Source of the DNA: DATFVB01 sp963714035
GTDB lineage: Bacteria; Acidobacteriota; Thermoanaerobaculia; UBA5066; DATFVB01
Reading direction: 5' to 3'
DNA length: 64,000 bases
NCBI GenBank assembly: GCA_963714035.1
Contig: OY970224.1
Location: forward strand, 1,612,001-1,676,000
Part shown: positions 32,660-40,556 of the stretch, in pieces
Layout: each line of letters begins with the position of its first letter
Numbering within the stretch: the stretch's first letter is position 1
Position numbers and translations under genes: made by a program
The notes under the pieces: model-generated
What the model saw: only the letters and a program-made list of their open reading frames with translations
Database searches by the model: none
Told to the model about the DNA's origin: nothing

Positions 32660-34051
32660 ATGAGGAGCTCACCGTCGATTCCGACCCGCCGCGTCGGAAA
32701 GCCCCGGAAGGCTCCGCCCCCTCCGGCGGCGGACCGGCCCCCCTCGATCGAGCGCATCCTGTCCGATCCGCGCGCGGAGCCGCTCGTCCGGCGTTTCGGG
32801 CGCGATTCCGTGAAGCTCGCGGCGCGCGCCGCCGCCCGCCAGGAAGGACGCGACCTCGCGGCGATCCTCGAACGGTCGGCCCGGGCGCTCGCCGAAGCGT
32901 TCGCCCCGGAAGCGCCGCGGGTGGTCAACGCGACCGGGGTCCTGATCCACACGAACCTCGGCCGCTCTCCCCTTTCGGCGCGCGTCCGTCGGGCGATCGC
33001 CGACGCCGCGGAGGGGTATCACGCCGTCGAGCTCGACCTCGCCTCGGGCAAGCGCGGATCGCGCGGCACGAAGGCGCGGGCGCTCGCGGCGCGGCTGGTC
33101 GGCGCAGAAGACGCCCTGATCGTGAACAACAACGCCGCGGCCGTGCTGCTCGCGCTGGCGGCGGCGGCCGGCGGCGGCGGCGAAGTTCTCGTCTCCCGCG
33201 GCGAGCTCGTCGCGATCGGCGGCTCCTTCAAGATTCCCGAGATCCTCGAGGCTTCGGGCGCGCGGCTCCGCGAGGTGGGCACGACCAACCGCACGAAGAT
33301 CGGCGACTTCGAGCGCGCGCGGACGAAAGAGACGTCCGCGGTGCTCACCGTTCATCCTTCCAACTACGAGATCCGCGGGTTCGCCGAGCGGCCCGCGTTC
33401 CCCGAGATCGCCCGCTTCTGCCGGGCCCGGAGGCTTCCCTGGATCCACGACCACGGATCGGGCACGATCGCCGATCTCTCCCCTTTCGGGATCGCCGGCG
33501 AAGAGCGCGCGGCGGACGCTCTCCAGGCCGGCGCGGACCTCGTCGCGTTCTCCGGCGACAAGCTCCTCGGCGGGCCGCAGGGGGGAATCCTCGCGGGCCG
33601 CCGGAAGCTCGTGGAACGCTGCCGCCGGCATCCCCTCTCCCGCGCGCTGCGGCCGGACAAGGTCGCGCTGGCGGGAATCTTCGAAACGATCGCGACGTGG
33701 CTCACCGAAGGTCCCGCCGGCCTTCCGCTGTACGCGCTCGCCGGCACGCCCGTCGAGTTGCTGCGCGGCCGGGCGGAGCGGCTGGCGGCAGGCGCGCCGC
33801 CGGCTCTCCGGGCCGAGCCCGTCTCGACTCGCGCGGTCTTCGGCGGCGGAACGACGCCCGAGCGCTCGTTTCCCTCGGCGGGAATCGCGGTCGGCGGCAA
33901 CGGGCACACGGCGGAGCAGATTGCCCGGGCGCTTCGCGCGCGATCCGCGCCGGTGCTCGGACGAGTGCAGGGAGGACGTCTCATCCTCGATCTTCGCGCG
34001 GTCTTTCCCGACGAAGACGAGGTGATCGCCGCCGCGCTCGCCGAGCTCTGA
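32660..34051 (+). CDS. selA: L-seryl-tRNA(Sec) selenium transferase
   Basis: 463 aa. Fold-type I PLP enzyme: RVVNATGVLIHTNLGRSPLS, NNNAAAVLLAL, RGELVAIGGSFKIPEI, HDHGSGTIADLSPFG and the PLP-lysine motif FSGDKLLGGPQGGI. It converts Ser-tRNA(Sec) to Sec-tRNA(Sec) with selenophosphate. ATG 32660 lies 27 bp from the divergent gene. selB, selD and the tRNA(Sec) gene are not in the window, so they must be elsewhere if the pathway works. Confidence 0.95.
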   Translation: MRSSPSIPTRRVGKPRKAPPPPAADRPPSIERILSDPRAEPLVRRFGRDSVKLAARAAARQEGRDLAAILERSARALAEAFAPEAPRVVNATGVLIHTNLGRSPLSARVRRAIADAAEGYHAVELDLASGKRGSRGTKARALAARLVGAEDALIVNNNAAAVLLALAAAAGGGGEVLVSRGELVAIGGSFKIPEILEASGARLREVGTTNRTKIGDFERARTKETSAVLTVHPSNYEIRGFAERPAFPEIARFCRARRLPWIHDHGSGTIADLSPFGIAGEERAADALQAGADLVAFSGDKLLGGPQGGILAGRRKLVERCRRHPLSRALRPDKVALAGIFETIATWLTEGPAGLPLYALAGTPVELLRGRAERLAAGAPPALRAEPVSTRAVFGGGTTPERSFPSAGIAVGGNGHTAEQIARALRARSAPVLGRVQGGRLILDLRAVFPDEDEVIAAALAEL

Positions 34052-34105
34052 CCCGGAAGGCTCCGCCGCTCGCGGCGTGAGGTATGATCGCGCCCAAGGA
34101 TTCCA

Positions 34106-34462
34106 ATGACCAACGAGAGCGGCGGGCCCGAGCCGGGCCGAAAGCCCCAGCGGTTCGCGAAGAGGATCTCCGGCGAGGGATGGGTCGCCGCCGTCAAGAA
34201 CGTGCGCGGCCCGATCCGCGTGCTGAAACTCTCCCGGATCGGCCTCGAGCTCGAGACGGATGCTCCTCTGGAAGGCGGCGCGCGCTACCCGATCGAGCTC
34301 TCCCACGGCGGAGAGACGACGAAAACGACCTTCTACGTGCTGCGATGCCCCGAACATCGCAACGGCGGCGCGCAATCGACGTATCGCCCCGCGGGGCTCT
34401 TCGTCGAGACGCTCGAGCGCGGCGATCTTCCGGAAATGATCCCTCCCCACCCGACGAAATAG
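34106..34462 (+). CDS. PilZ-like domain protein
   Basis: 118 aa. Beta-rich with the order GWVAAVKNVRGPIRVLKLSRIGLELETDAPLEGG, then FYVLRC and YRPAGLFVET, resembling divergent PilZ domains. The canonical c-di-GMP-binding RxxxR and (D/N)xSxxG motifs are only partly present (KLSRIGLEL), so ligand binding is doubtful. Starts 54 bp after selA and may be co-transcribed. Confidence 0.65.
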   Translation: MTNESGGPEPGRKPQRFAKRISGEGWVAAVKNVRGPIRVLKLSRIGLELETDAPLEGGARYPIELSHGGETTKTTFYVLRCPEHRNGGAQSTYRPAGLFVETLERGDLPEMIPPHPTK

Positions 34463-34658
34463 TTCTTCGCCAACTTCTCAATAGGAGGCGCGGTGATACG
34501 CGCCGTTAACCGGTCCCGGGCGAGCCGCCCGCGGGGCTCAACGCACGTTTTCAGTACGCCTCGCCCGCGGGCCGGCACGCCCGGAACCGTCTTCCGCCAC
34601 GTCTGACCGCGCCCTCGAAAAGGCCTCGATTCCTTCCCCGGGCAGTTTTCCCCCGCCG

Positions 34659-35246
34659 ATGCCGGCGATGCCGTCCATGCGGCACCGGGATTGCTCCGAA
34701 AACGGTGTGGGAAAAAGCGCGCTCGATTTCGACTGGGTGACACCGACGCTCGCGGTCGGGGCGGGGTTCGCGCCGTCGGACGCCTTTCGCCTCGCCCGCG
34801 ATCACGAGATCCGGCACGTGGTGGACCTGCGGATAGAGGAGCGCGACGACGAGCGCGTGCTGCGCCGCCATGGGATCGAGCTGCTGCACCTGCCGACCGA
34901 GGACGTCTGCGCCATCGACGACGAGATGATCGACGACGGCGTCGCGTGGGTGAACGCGCGGCTCGACCGCGGCGCGCGCGTGCTCGTTCACTGCCAGCAC
35001 GGCATCGGCCGGAGCGCGCTCCTCGCTCTCTGCGTCCTCGTCAGCCGGGGCGACGAGCCGCTCGGCGCTCTCGTCCGGGCGAAGGCCGCGCGAAGCGTCG
35101 TCTCTCCGAGCCCCGACCAGCTCGCCGCGTTCGCACGGTTCTGCGCCGCGTTTCGCGAACGGACCTCCGCGGCATGGGAGGTCCCCGGTTTCGCGGCGAT
35201 GGCCGCGATCGCGTACCGGCATCCGGTCGAAGAACGCCGCCGCTAG
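34659..35246 (+). CDS. Dual-specificity/tyrosine phosphatase-like protein
   Basis: 195 aa. P-loop VLVHCQHGIGRSALL (H-C-x5-R-S), the PTP signature, with general-acid Asp likely in LPTEDVCAIDD. Structure resembles compact DSP/PTP-like phosphatases that act on phosphotyrosine or small phospholipid substrates. Start uncertain among ATGs at 34659, 34668 and 34677. The stop codon TAG lies inside the CTAG flank of the MITE at 35243-35520, so the original end of the gene may have been changed by that insertion. Confidence 0.85.
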   Translation: MPAMPSMRHRDCSENGVGKSALDFDWVTPTLAVGAGFAPSDAFRLARDHEIRHVVDLRIEERDDERVLRRHGIELLHLPTEDVCAIDDEMIDDGVAWVNARLDRGARVLVHCQHGIGRSALLALCVLVSRGDEPLGALVRAKAARSVVSPSPDQLAAFARFCAAFRERTSAAWEVPGFAAMAAIAYRHPVEERRR

Positions 35247-35520
35247 CAGGCTGCTGAAAAACCCCGCGGATCGCGCGCCAGTGGCTTGTGAACGAAATCA
35301 AGGCGCGAGGAGAGGACAGATGCCAAAGCGATCGGACTCGACGAGCAACGCCGAGATCGTTCACAATGTACGGGCGCCCAAAGGGTTCGGGCGGCGCCGG
35401 GCCGTCTGCTTCGTTGCCGCTCCTCGACGATACTCCGGCATCGCCTGCGTCGCGGTCGCCTTGCATCCGGCTCGGCGGCGCTCCGAACGCGACCCGTGCG
35501 GTTTTTCAGCAGCCTGCTAG
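35243..35520. mobile_element. MITE-like element with 20-bp perfect inverted repeats
   Basis: CTAGCAGGCTGCTGAAAAAC at 35243-35262 and its exact complement at 35501-35520. If CTAG is a palindromic 4-bp target duplication, the terminal repeats are 16 bp. 278 bp, no transposase. The ends resemble those of IS1182/IS4-type elements. The interior holds no convincing gene. Confidence 0.82.
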
Positions 35521-35819
35521 TGTCCCGTCCCGCTGTCCCTCGAGGCGCGGCTCGCCGCGCATCCACCGCCGGAGCTCGCTCGCCTTCGTCGCCTCCGATG
35601 TCGCGCGCCAGACGCCGACAGCGGCCGAATTTCTCGCGGCGCACGCGCCGCGCGCGCATGTCGGCGTCGAAATTTGTCAACGCCCCGCGGCGCCGGTGAC
35701 ACGACGAGTCGGCCACTTTCCGGAAAACGTTTGCCCTCAGAGATTTGGATCTGGCGAGATATTTGCGACTCCGACGATTTCGAGAAGCGCGGTTCGGATC
35801 TCGAAAGGAGCGGGTAGAG
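35521..35819. other. Intergenic region without visible feature
   Basis: About 300 bp after the MITE. I see no gene, RNA or repeat beyond the Shine-Dalgarno (GAAAGGAG) of the zinc-ribbon gene at its right edge. Confidence 0.6.
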
Positions 35820-36041
35820 ATGACTCACAAGTTCATACGGTGGAACTGTCCCAACTGCGAGACCCACAACATCCTGCCGGTCCCTCCGGACGCCGACACT
35901 CCGGCGCTCCGCTGCGCCTATTGCGAGTACCTCTACGACCCGCTCGACGACACTCATCCGCGGGCGGAAGGGTGGACCGACGAGAGGACCGAAACCGCGC
36001 CGCTCCCCCAGCCGCGCGCGCCCTGGCGAGAGAAGAGCTAG
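35820..36041 (+). CDS. Small zinc-ribbon protein
   Basis: 73 aa from ATG 35820 with GAAAGGAG 10-12 bases upstream. Two CxxC pairs (WNCPNCETHN and LRCAYCEYLY) form a zinc ribbon; the tail is acidic then Pro-rich. Upstream in-frame codons lack a start with a ribosome site. Function unknown. Confidence 0.78.
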   Translation: MTHKFIRWNCPNCETHNILPVPPDADTPALRCAYCEYLYDPLDDTHPRAEGWTDERTETAPLPQPRAPWREKS

Positions 36042-36247
36042 CCGAACTAGCCGCAAACGCCGCGAGACGGAGTGCGGACCGGACTCCTCCCTCCCCGAAA
36101 GTCGTGTAGTATTCGGGCTTCTCCGCCCGCAGATCCCGCAGCCGGCCCTTCACCGCCGTCCCTTTGATTCGCTCTCCGAGGCGATCGATCGAGGCTTCTC
36201 CGTGGCGGCATCCGGCAACCCTTCCGGCAAGGGTCCCGCGGGGAAGA

Positions 36248-36253
36248 TAGAAT
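36248..36253 (+). promoter_or_regulatory. -10 box TAGAAT before kinase remnant
   Basis: GATAGAATCC, 24 bases before the TTG at 36277. The same GATAGAATC stands before both complete kinase genes. Confidence 0.5.
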
Positions 36254-36276
36254 CCATCCGTCCAAACGGAGAATTC

Positions 36277-36372
36277 TTGAGTCTCTCATCCGGCATGCGG
36301 CTCGTACCCTACGAGATCGTCTCGCCTCCGGGCGCGAGCGGGATGGGAGAGGCCTTCGGGAGAATTTCATGA
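36277..36372 (+). pseudogene. Truncated Ser/Thr kinase N-terminus (31-codon leader)
   Basis: TTG 36277 opens a 31-codon frame reading SLSSGMRLVPYEIVSPPGA and on, clearly the start of a third kinase of the type at 37447 and 40557 (SLASGTRLGPYEIVAPIGA). It breaks off within the Gly-rich loop (SGMGEAFGRIS, stop TGA 36370-36372). The stop overlaps the ATG of the TMEM175-like gene (ATGA at 36369-36372). What remains is the kinase promoter, start region and a coupled leader peptide. Confidence 0.85.
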
Positions 36373-36995
36373 GGGGCGATGGATCGTCGAACGAGAAACG
36401 ACCAGGAATTGGTCGGAGATATCGAACCGACCGGACAGAAGGGATCAGCGACGGCGTCTTCGCGGTTTCGCTGACGCTTCTCGTCCTCGACGTACGACCT
36501 CCGGAAGGCGGCCTGTCCCAACTCGTGCACGGGCTCGTCCTGATTGCACCGAGGCTCGGGACCTTCGCGCTGAGCTTCGCAATCGTTGCGTACTACTGGC
36601 TCGTCCACCACCTTATTTTCGCCTCACTGCGCGGCGTGAAGATCGCGCTGATGTGGGCAAACATGCTGTTTCTATTCACGATTGCCGTGTTGCCCTTCTC
36701 GACCGCGTTGCTGGGGCGTTACTCTCTCGCGCCCGTGGCGCTCGCAATCTATGGCGCCAACCTCGCCGCCTGTACGTCGACGCTGGCAGGTGTGTGGTTC
36801 GTCGCGGACCATTCTCACATCGCAGAACAACCTACAGCCAGCCAACGACGCTACATCGTGCGGCGTTTCCGTCTTCAGCTGATTGTCGCCCTGCTGGGGA
36901 TCGCATGCGCGTTCCTCGCTCCGGCACTCGCACTGAGCATCTTCGTCGCACTGCCGATTGTGTTCGCGCTCACCTACCACCGACGGTACTACTGA
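36369..36995 (+). CDS. TMEM175/DUF1211-like potassium channel protein
   Basis: 208 aa, about six hydrophobic segments. The opening RTEGISDGVFAVSLTLLVLDV matches the pore-lining first helix motif (R-x-x-x-(F/I)-SDG-(V/I)-FA) of bacterial TMEM175 channels. These proteins usually have one six-TM unit and assemble as tetramers conducting K+. The start ATG 36369 overlaps the stop of the kinase-derived leader by four bases, so translation is probably coupled to it. Confidence 0.85.
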   Translation: MRGDGSSNEKRPGIGRRYRTDRTEGISDGVFAVSLTLLVLDVRPPEGGLSQLVHGLVLIAPRLGTFALSFAIVAYYWLVHHLIFASLRGVKIALMWANMLFLFTIAVLPFSTALLGRYSLAPVALAIYGANLAACTSTLAGVWFVADHSHIAEQPTASQRRYIVRRFRLQLIVALLGIACAFLAPALALSIFVALPIVFALTYHRRYY

Positions 36996-37421
36996 CTGTC
37001 GTCGTCCGCCGCGGCGCGACACGGCAGGGAGGTCGAAATGGGCGTCAGGGTTGAGCGGAGTATGGGAGATGGGTACGCGGTTCCAGCGGAGCGTGACGCG
37101 CGGCCGACGGTTCATGTGACCGCGGAGCCTTCGACCGAGATCTATCGATCGCTTCGCTCCTCAGGATGACAGCCCACGAGCCGTGCAACGGTCGAGGGTT
37201 TACCCGAGCCGCGGAGGGCAGAACGCGATTAGTCTCCCCGAGTAACCGAGGGGAGGAGGATCGCGTTCCGGGAGGCCGCGCCGTTCCAGCGGTGCGTGGC
37301 GCGCGGCCGACGTATATTGGTGGAGCATCCTCACCAATTATCGAACTCGCCTTCTCGAAGAATTAGTCGCCTAGCCTTCATCGCGTGCAACCGGCGACCG
37401 CCACCGTTCCGGTAGGAAGGA
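36996..37421. other. Intergenic region with stem-loop and short direct repeats
   Basis: It holds a truncated dispersed repeat ending CTCAGGATGACA (37160-37171) and the stem-loop at 37221-37268. There is also a roughly 30-bp direct repeat (GTTCCAGCGG-x-GCGTG-x-CGCGCGGCCGAC) near 37081-37107 and 37291-37317. No gene. Confidence 0.75.
37221..37268 (+). repeat. Stem-loop repeat with GAGTAACCGA loop, element 3
   Basis: Outer stem GAACGCGAT/ATCGCGTTC (9 bp), internal loop TAGT/GAGG, inner stem CTCCCC/GGGGAG, loop GAGTAACCGA (37240-37249), one base shorter than in the others. Confidence 0.87.
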
Positions 37422-37427
37422 TAGAAT
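37422..37427 (+). promoter_or_regulatory. -10 box TAGAAT of kinase gene 1
   Basis: GATAGAATCC 20 bases before the TTG start; conserved with 36248 and 40534. No clear -35. Confidence 0.5.
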
Positions 37428-37446
37428 CCCCGCCACTGGAGAATTC

Positions 37447-39852
37447 TTGAGCTTAGCTTCCGGCACCCGCCTCGGGCCCTACGAGATCGTTGCGCCAATC
37501 GGCGCGGGAGGGATGGGCGAGGTCTACCGTGCGAAGGACTCGAAGCTCGACCGGGACGTCGCGATCAAAGTGCTGCCGGACTCGGTCTCGCGGGATGCTG
37601 ACATGCTTGCGCGGTTTGAGCGCGAGGCCAAAGCCGTCGCCGCGCTCTCGCATCCGAACATCCTCGCGATCCACGACTACGGGCACCAGGACGGTGTGGC
37701 CTACGCGGTCATGGAGCTGCTCTCCGGTCAGACGCTGCGGGACCGGCTGGACTCGGGCCCTATCCCGCAGAAGCAGGTCGTCGATTTTGCGATGCAGGTC
37801 GCTCGAGGGCTTTCGGCTGCCCACGAGCGGGGGATTATCCACCGAGACTTGAAGCCTGAGAACGTCTTCGTCACCAAAGACGGGCACGTGAAGATCCTCG
37901 ACTTCGGCCTGGCCAAGAGGACCGAGCAGCGGACCGAGGAAGAGACGAACGCGCCGACGCAATCGAAGGGCACCGAGCCGGGCACCGTCATGGGGACGAT
38001 GGGCTACATGTCGCCCGAGCAGGTGCGGGGGTACCCCGTCGATCACCGCTCCGACATCTTCGCGTTCGGGACGATCCTCTATGAGATGTTGTCCGGCAGG
38101 AAAGCGTTCAAGCGGGACACGGCGGCAGACACGATGAGCGCGATCCTGAAGGAAGAGCCGCCGGAGCTCTCCGAGTCGGGGCGAAACATCCCCGTCGCGC
38201 TCGATCATGTCGTCCGCCACTGCCTGGAGAAGGATCCGAACAACCGTTTCCAGGGAGCCAAGGACATCGTCTTCGCGCTTTCGGAAGCGTCGGGTTCGAC
38301 GAGCGCGAGCGGCGTGCAGACGACTGCTCCAACTCCCCGCCGCCGCCGGGTTGTCGTGATCACAGTCGCCGTAGCCATCATCGCGGCCTTGATCGTCGCC
38401 GGCGTCTTCCTCAGAAAGCGCTCCGGGCCCGATGGGACCGCCTCGGCGCCCGGCGTTCCGGGCCATTCGATCGCAGTGCTCCCGTTTACGAACATGTCGG
38501 ATGACAAGCAACAGGACTATTTCGCCGACGGCATCTCCGAGGACCTGCTCAACCTCCTCACGAAGGTCCCGCAGTTGCAGGTGACGGCGCGCACCTCGTC
38601 GTTCTCGTTCAAGGGCAAGGACATCGCTATCCCTGAGATCGCGCGGAAACTTCACGTGGCACACGTGCTGGAAGGCTCGGTGAGGAAGGCCGGCAGCCAG
38701 GTGCGGATCACGGCGCAGCTGATCGATGCCGCCACCGACACGCAGCTCTGGTCGCAGAGCTACGACCGGAAACTTACCGACATCTTCGCGATCCAGGACG
38801 AGATCGCGGCGGACGTGGTCAAGCAGCTCAAGGTCACGCTGCTCGGCGCGGCGCCGAAGGTGCGCACGACTGATCCCGAGGCGTACGCGTTATACCTGCA
38901 AGCTGTCCAACTCGGAAGGCAGGGTACAGCCGAAGCGTTCAACCAATCCGACGCGCAGTACCGCAAGGCGTTGGCGATCGATCCGCGCTACGCGCCGGCG
39001 TGGGTCGAGTTGTCCCGCAACCTCTGCAACGAGGCAGGCCAGGGCCTGCTCCCCAACAAGGAGGGGTACGCCCAAGCCCGCGAGGCGGCCACGAAGGCGC
39101 TCGCGATCGATCCGGAGCACGCACCGGCCCACGCCCTTCTCGGCTATATCGTGATGGCCGTCGACAACGACCTCGCTGGCGCCGCGCAACACTTGGAGCG
39201 CGCGCTCGCGCTTGATCCGGCGGACCTGGACGTCCTGCGCAGCAGCTCCGCGCTGCTTGCGTCTCTCGGCCGCATGGACGAGGCGCTGGCGCTCGACGAG
39301 GCCGTCGTCCGCCGCGATCCAGTGAATGTGAATGGGCTCTTCAACCTTGGTTTCGACCAGCGCTACGTTGGCCAGTTCGACGCGGCGATCGCGTCGTGCC
39401 GTACCGTGCTGAGCCTCGCCCCGGGCCGGGGCGGCGGGCACGCCGAACTTGGCAATGCGCTGCTGCTGAAGGGCGATGCGCAGGGGGCACTTTCGGAGAT
39501 TGAGCGGGAGACGAGCGAGATGTGGAAGATGATCGGCCTGCCGATGGCCTACCACGCGCTGAGTCGGAAGGCCGACTCGGACGCGGCGCTGGCCGCGCTG
39601 ATCGCGAAGTGGGAGAAGGACGCGCCTTACAACATCGCCTTTGTCTACGCGTTCCGCGGCGAGGCGGACAAGGCGTTCACGTGGCTCGACAAGGCGATCG
39701 AGTACGGCGACGGCGGCCTCGCCGAGATCGTGACGGAGAACCTGTTCGATAAGATCCACGCCGACCCGCGCTGGCTGCCGTTCCTGCGCAAGATCGGCAA
39801 GGCGCCGGAGCAACTGGCGAAGATCGAGTTCAAGGTGACGCTGCCGAAGTAG
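37447..39852 (+). CDS. Ser/Thr protein kinase with FlgO-like and TPR domains, copy 1
   Basis: 801 aa from TTG 37447. Kinase domain (10-275): GAGGMGEVYRAKD, invariant Lys in VAIKVL, HRDLKPENVF, DFGLAK, MGTMGYMSPEQVRG. Then a TM helix (about 304-322), a FlgO/TolB-N-like domain (SIAVLPFTNMSDDK to LKVTLLG, about 338-472) and six or more TPRs to the end. A membrane receptor-type kinase whose outer part presumably senses or binds protein partners. Roughly 85% like the next kinase gene. Confidence 0.95.
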   Translation: MSLASGTRLGPYEIVAPIGAGGMGEVYRAKDSKLDRDVAIKVLPDSVSRDADMLARFEREAKAVAALSHPNILAIHDYGHQDGVAYAVMELLSGQTLRDRLDSGPIPQKQVVDFAMQVARGLSAAHERGIIHRDLKPENVFVTKDGHVKILDFGLAKRTEQRTEEETNAPTQSKGTEPGTVMGTMGYMSPEQVRGYPVDHRSDIFAFGTILYEMLSGRKAFKRDTAADTMSAILKEEPPELSESGRNIPVALDHVVRHCLEKDPNNRFQGAKDIVFALSEASGSTSASGVQTTAPTPRRRRVVVITVAVAIIAALIVAGVFLRKRSGPDGTASAPGVPGHSIAVLPFTNMSDDKQQDYFADGISEDLLNLLTKVPQLQVTARTSSFSFKGKDIAIPEIARKLHVAHVLEGSVRKAGSQVRITAQLIDAATDTQLWSQSYDRKLTDIFAIQDEIAADVVKQLKVTLLGAAPKVRTTDPEAYALYLQAVQLGRQGTAEAFNQSDAQYRKALAIDPRYAPAWVELSRNLCNEAGQGLLPNKEGYAQAREAATKALAIDPEHAPAHALLGYIVMAVDNDLAGAAQHLERALALDPADLDVLRSSSALLASLGRMDEALALDEAVVRRDPVNVNGLFNLGFDQRYVGQFDAAIASCRTVLSLAPGRGGGHAELGNALLLKGDAQGALSEIERETSEMWKMIGLPMAYHALSRKADSDAALAALIAKWEKDAPYNIAFVYAFRGEADKAFTWLDKAIEYGDGGLAEIVTENLFDKIHADPRWLPFLRKIGKAPEQLAKIEFKVTLPK

Positions 39853-39866
39853 GGAGCGCGCCGCGA

Positions 39867-40100
39867 TTACCCGAAGTGGCGCTTCAAGAAGGCTCGACCC
39901 GAGCCGGACTTGAGATAACGCTCAAAAGACTCTGACTGTTCAGCTGTGTCAAAAGAGAACGTCGCTCGTAAACGCCACGGCCGAAATTTACGTGTGTGAG
40001 TGGATTTTCCCTCGTTGTGCTCTGCCAGACGGGCCTCCACGTTTGAGGAGCTACCGACGTAGTGGCGCCCCTGCATACCTCGGGACTCGAGCACGTACAC
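39867..40100 (-). CDS. GIY-YIG endonuclease-like small protein, copy 1
   Basis: 77 aa from GTG 40098-40100. VYVLES, then GRHYVGSSSNVEARLAEHNEGKS and TRKFRPWRL fit the single-domain GIY-YIG family (UPF0213 type). GIY is YVL and YIG is YVG here, as in many members; the catalytic Arg (ARLAEHN) and the C-terminal Glu (SFERYLKSG) are present. Convergent with the kinase gene, ending 14 bp from it. Confidence 0.85.
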   Translation of the reverse strand: MYVLESRGMQGRHYVGSSSNVEARLAEHNEGKSTHTRKFRPWRLRATFSFDTAEQSESFERYLKSGSGRAFLKRHFG

Positions 40101-40533
40101 GTATCTCAGAACGTCGGAATCCTAGCCGAATCAGCCCGCCTTCGTCCTGATCTCGCGTCCGCTCGGGACTTCGGCGCGGCATCCTCCTTCGCTTCTCGAG
40201 TTCACGGTCGGACCCTCAATCGCGCCGTAGCCGAAACCCCCGTTGGAGGCTTCGAAGAAAGGCGAAGGAGGATGGTGGAGCTGATCAGGATCGAACTGAC
40301 GACCTCCTGAGTGCGATACCGATTTCCGGGGAATTCACACCCAGGGGATTTTCGGTGCTCGCCGGAGCCATCGGGTTCCCGCAGTGCCTAACCACTTGAT
40401 CTTCGGGTGTCTCATCGACGCTTCGTCATAGCTAGGCGGCTCCCACGGGAGACCCGCGAATACCGATGGGTAGGCCAGGTGTGGACAGAGTGTGGACACC
40501 GGAGACTTCCATCAGGGAATTCCAGCTCCACGA
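40101..40533. other. Intergenic region with tRNA fragment
   Basis: Right part of the 489-bp repeat up to 40317 (includes the tRNA-Ala 3' half), then 216 bp of unique sequence leading to the second kinase promoter. No gene recognised. Confidence 0.75.
40273..40317 (-). pseudogene. tRNA-Ala 3' fragment (45 nt)
   Basis: Matches tRNA-Ala(CGC) exactly from the anticodon loop (ATCGCAC) to the CCA end. The 5' half is absent. A break in the anticodon loop is where integrases that use tRNA genes usually cut. Confidence 0.9.
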
Positions 40534-40539
40534 TAGAAT
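40534..40539 (+). promoter_or_regulatory. -10 box TAGAAT of kinase gene 2
   Basis: GATAGAATC 18 bases before ATG 40557. Same box as before kinase gene 1 and the remnant. Confidence 0.5.
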
Positions 40540-40556
40540 CTCGGCTCGAGCCTCAC

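Larger units (their letters stand above)
39829..40317. repeat. 489-bp perfect direct repeat, copy 1
   Basis: Identical base for base to 42945-43433. It covers the last eight codons of the kinase gene, the GIY-YIG gene and 45 bp of the tRNA-Ala 3' half. The kinase coding sequences upstream are only partly identical. Confidence 0.95.

Noticed and set aside
34463..34658. tRNA(Sec) gene next to selA
   Set aside because: The stretch is GC-rich with a CTTCCGCCA-like end, but no matching acceptor stem, UCA anticodon arm or long variable arm can be folded.
40062..40310. Plus-strand 82-codon frame in the 489-bp repeat
   Set aside because: Runs through the tRNA fragment antisense and opposite the GIY-YIG gene; identity in both copies is due to the repeat.
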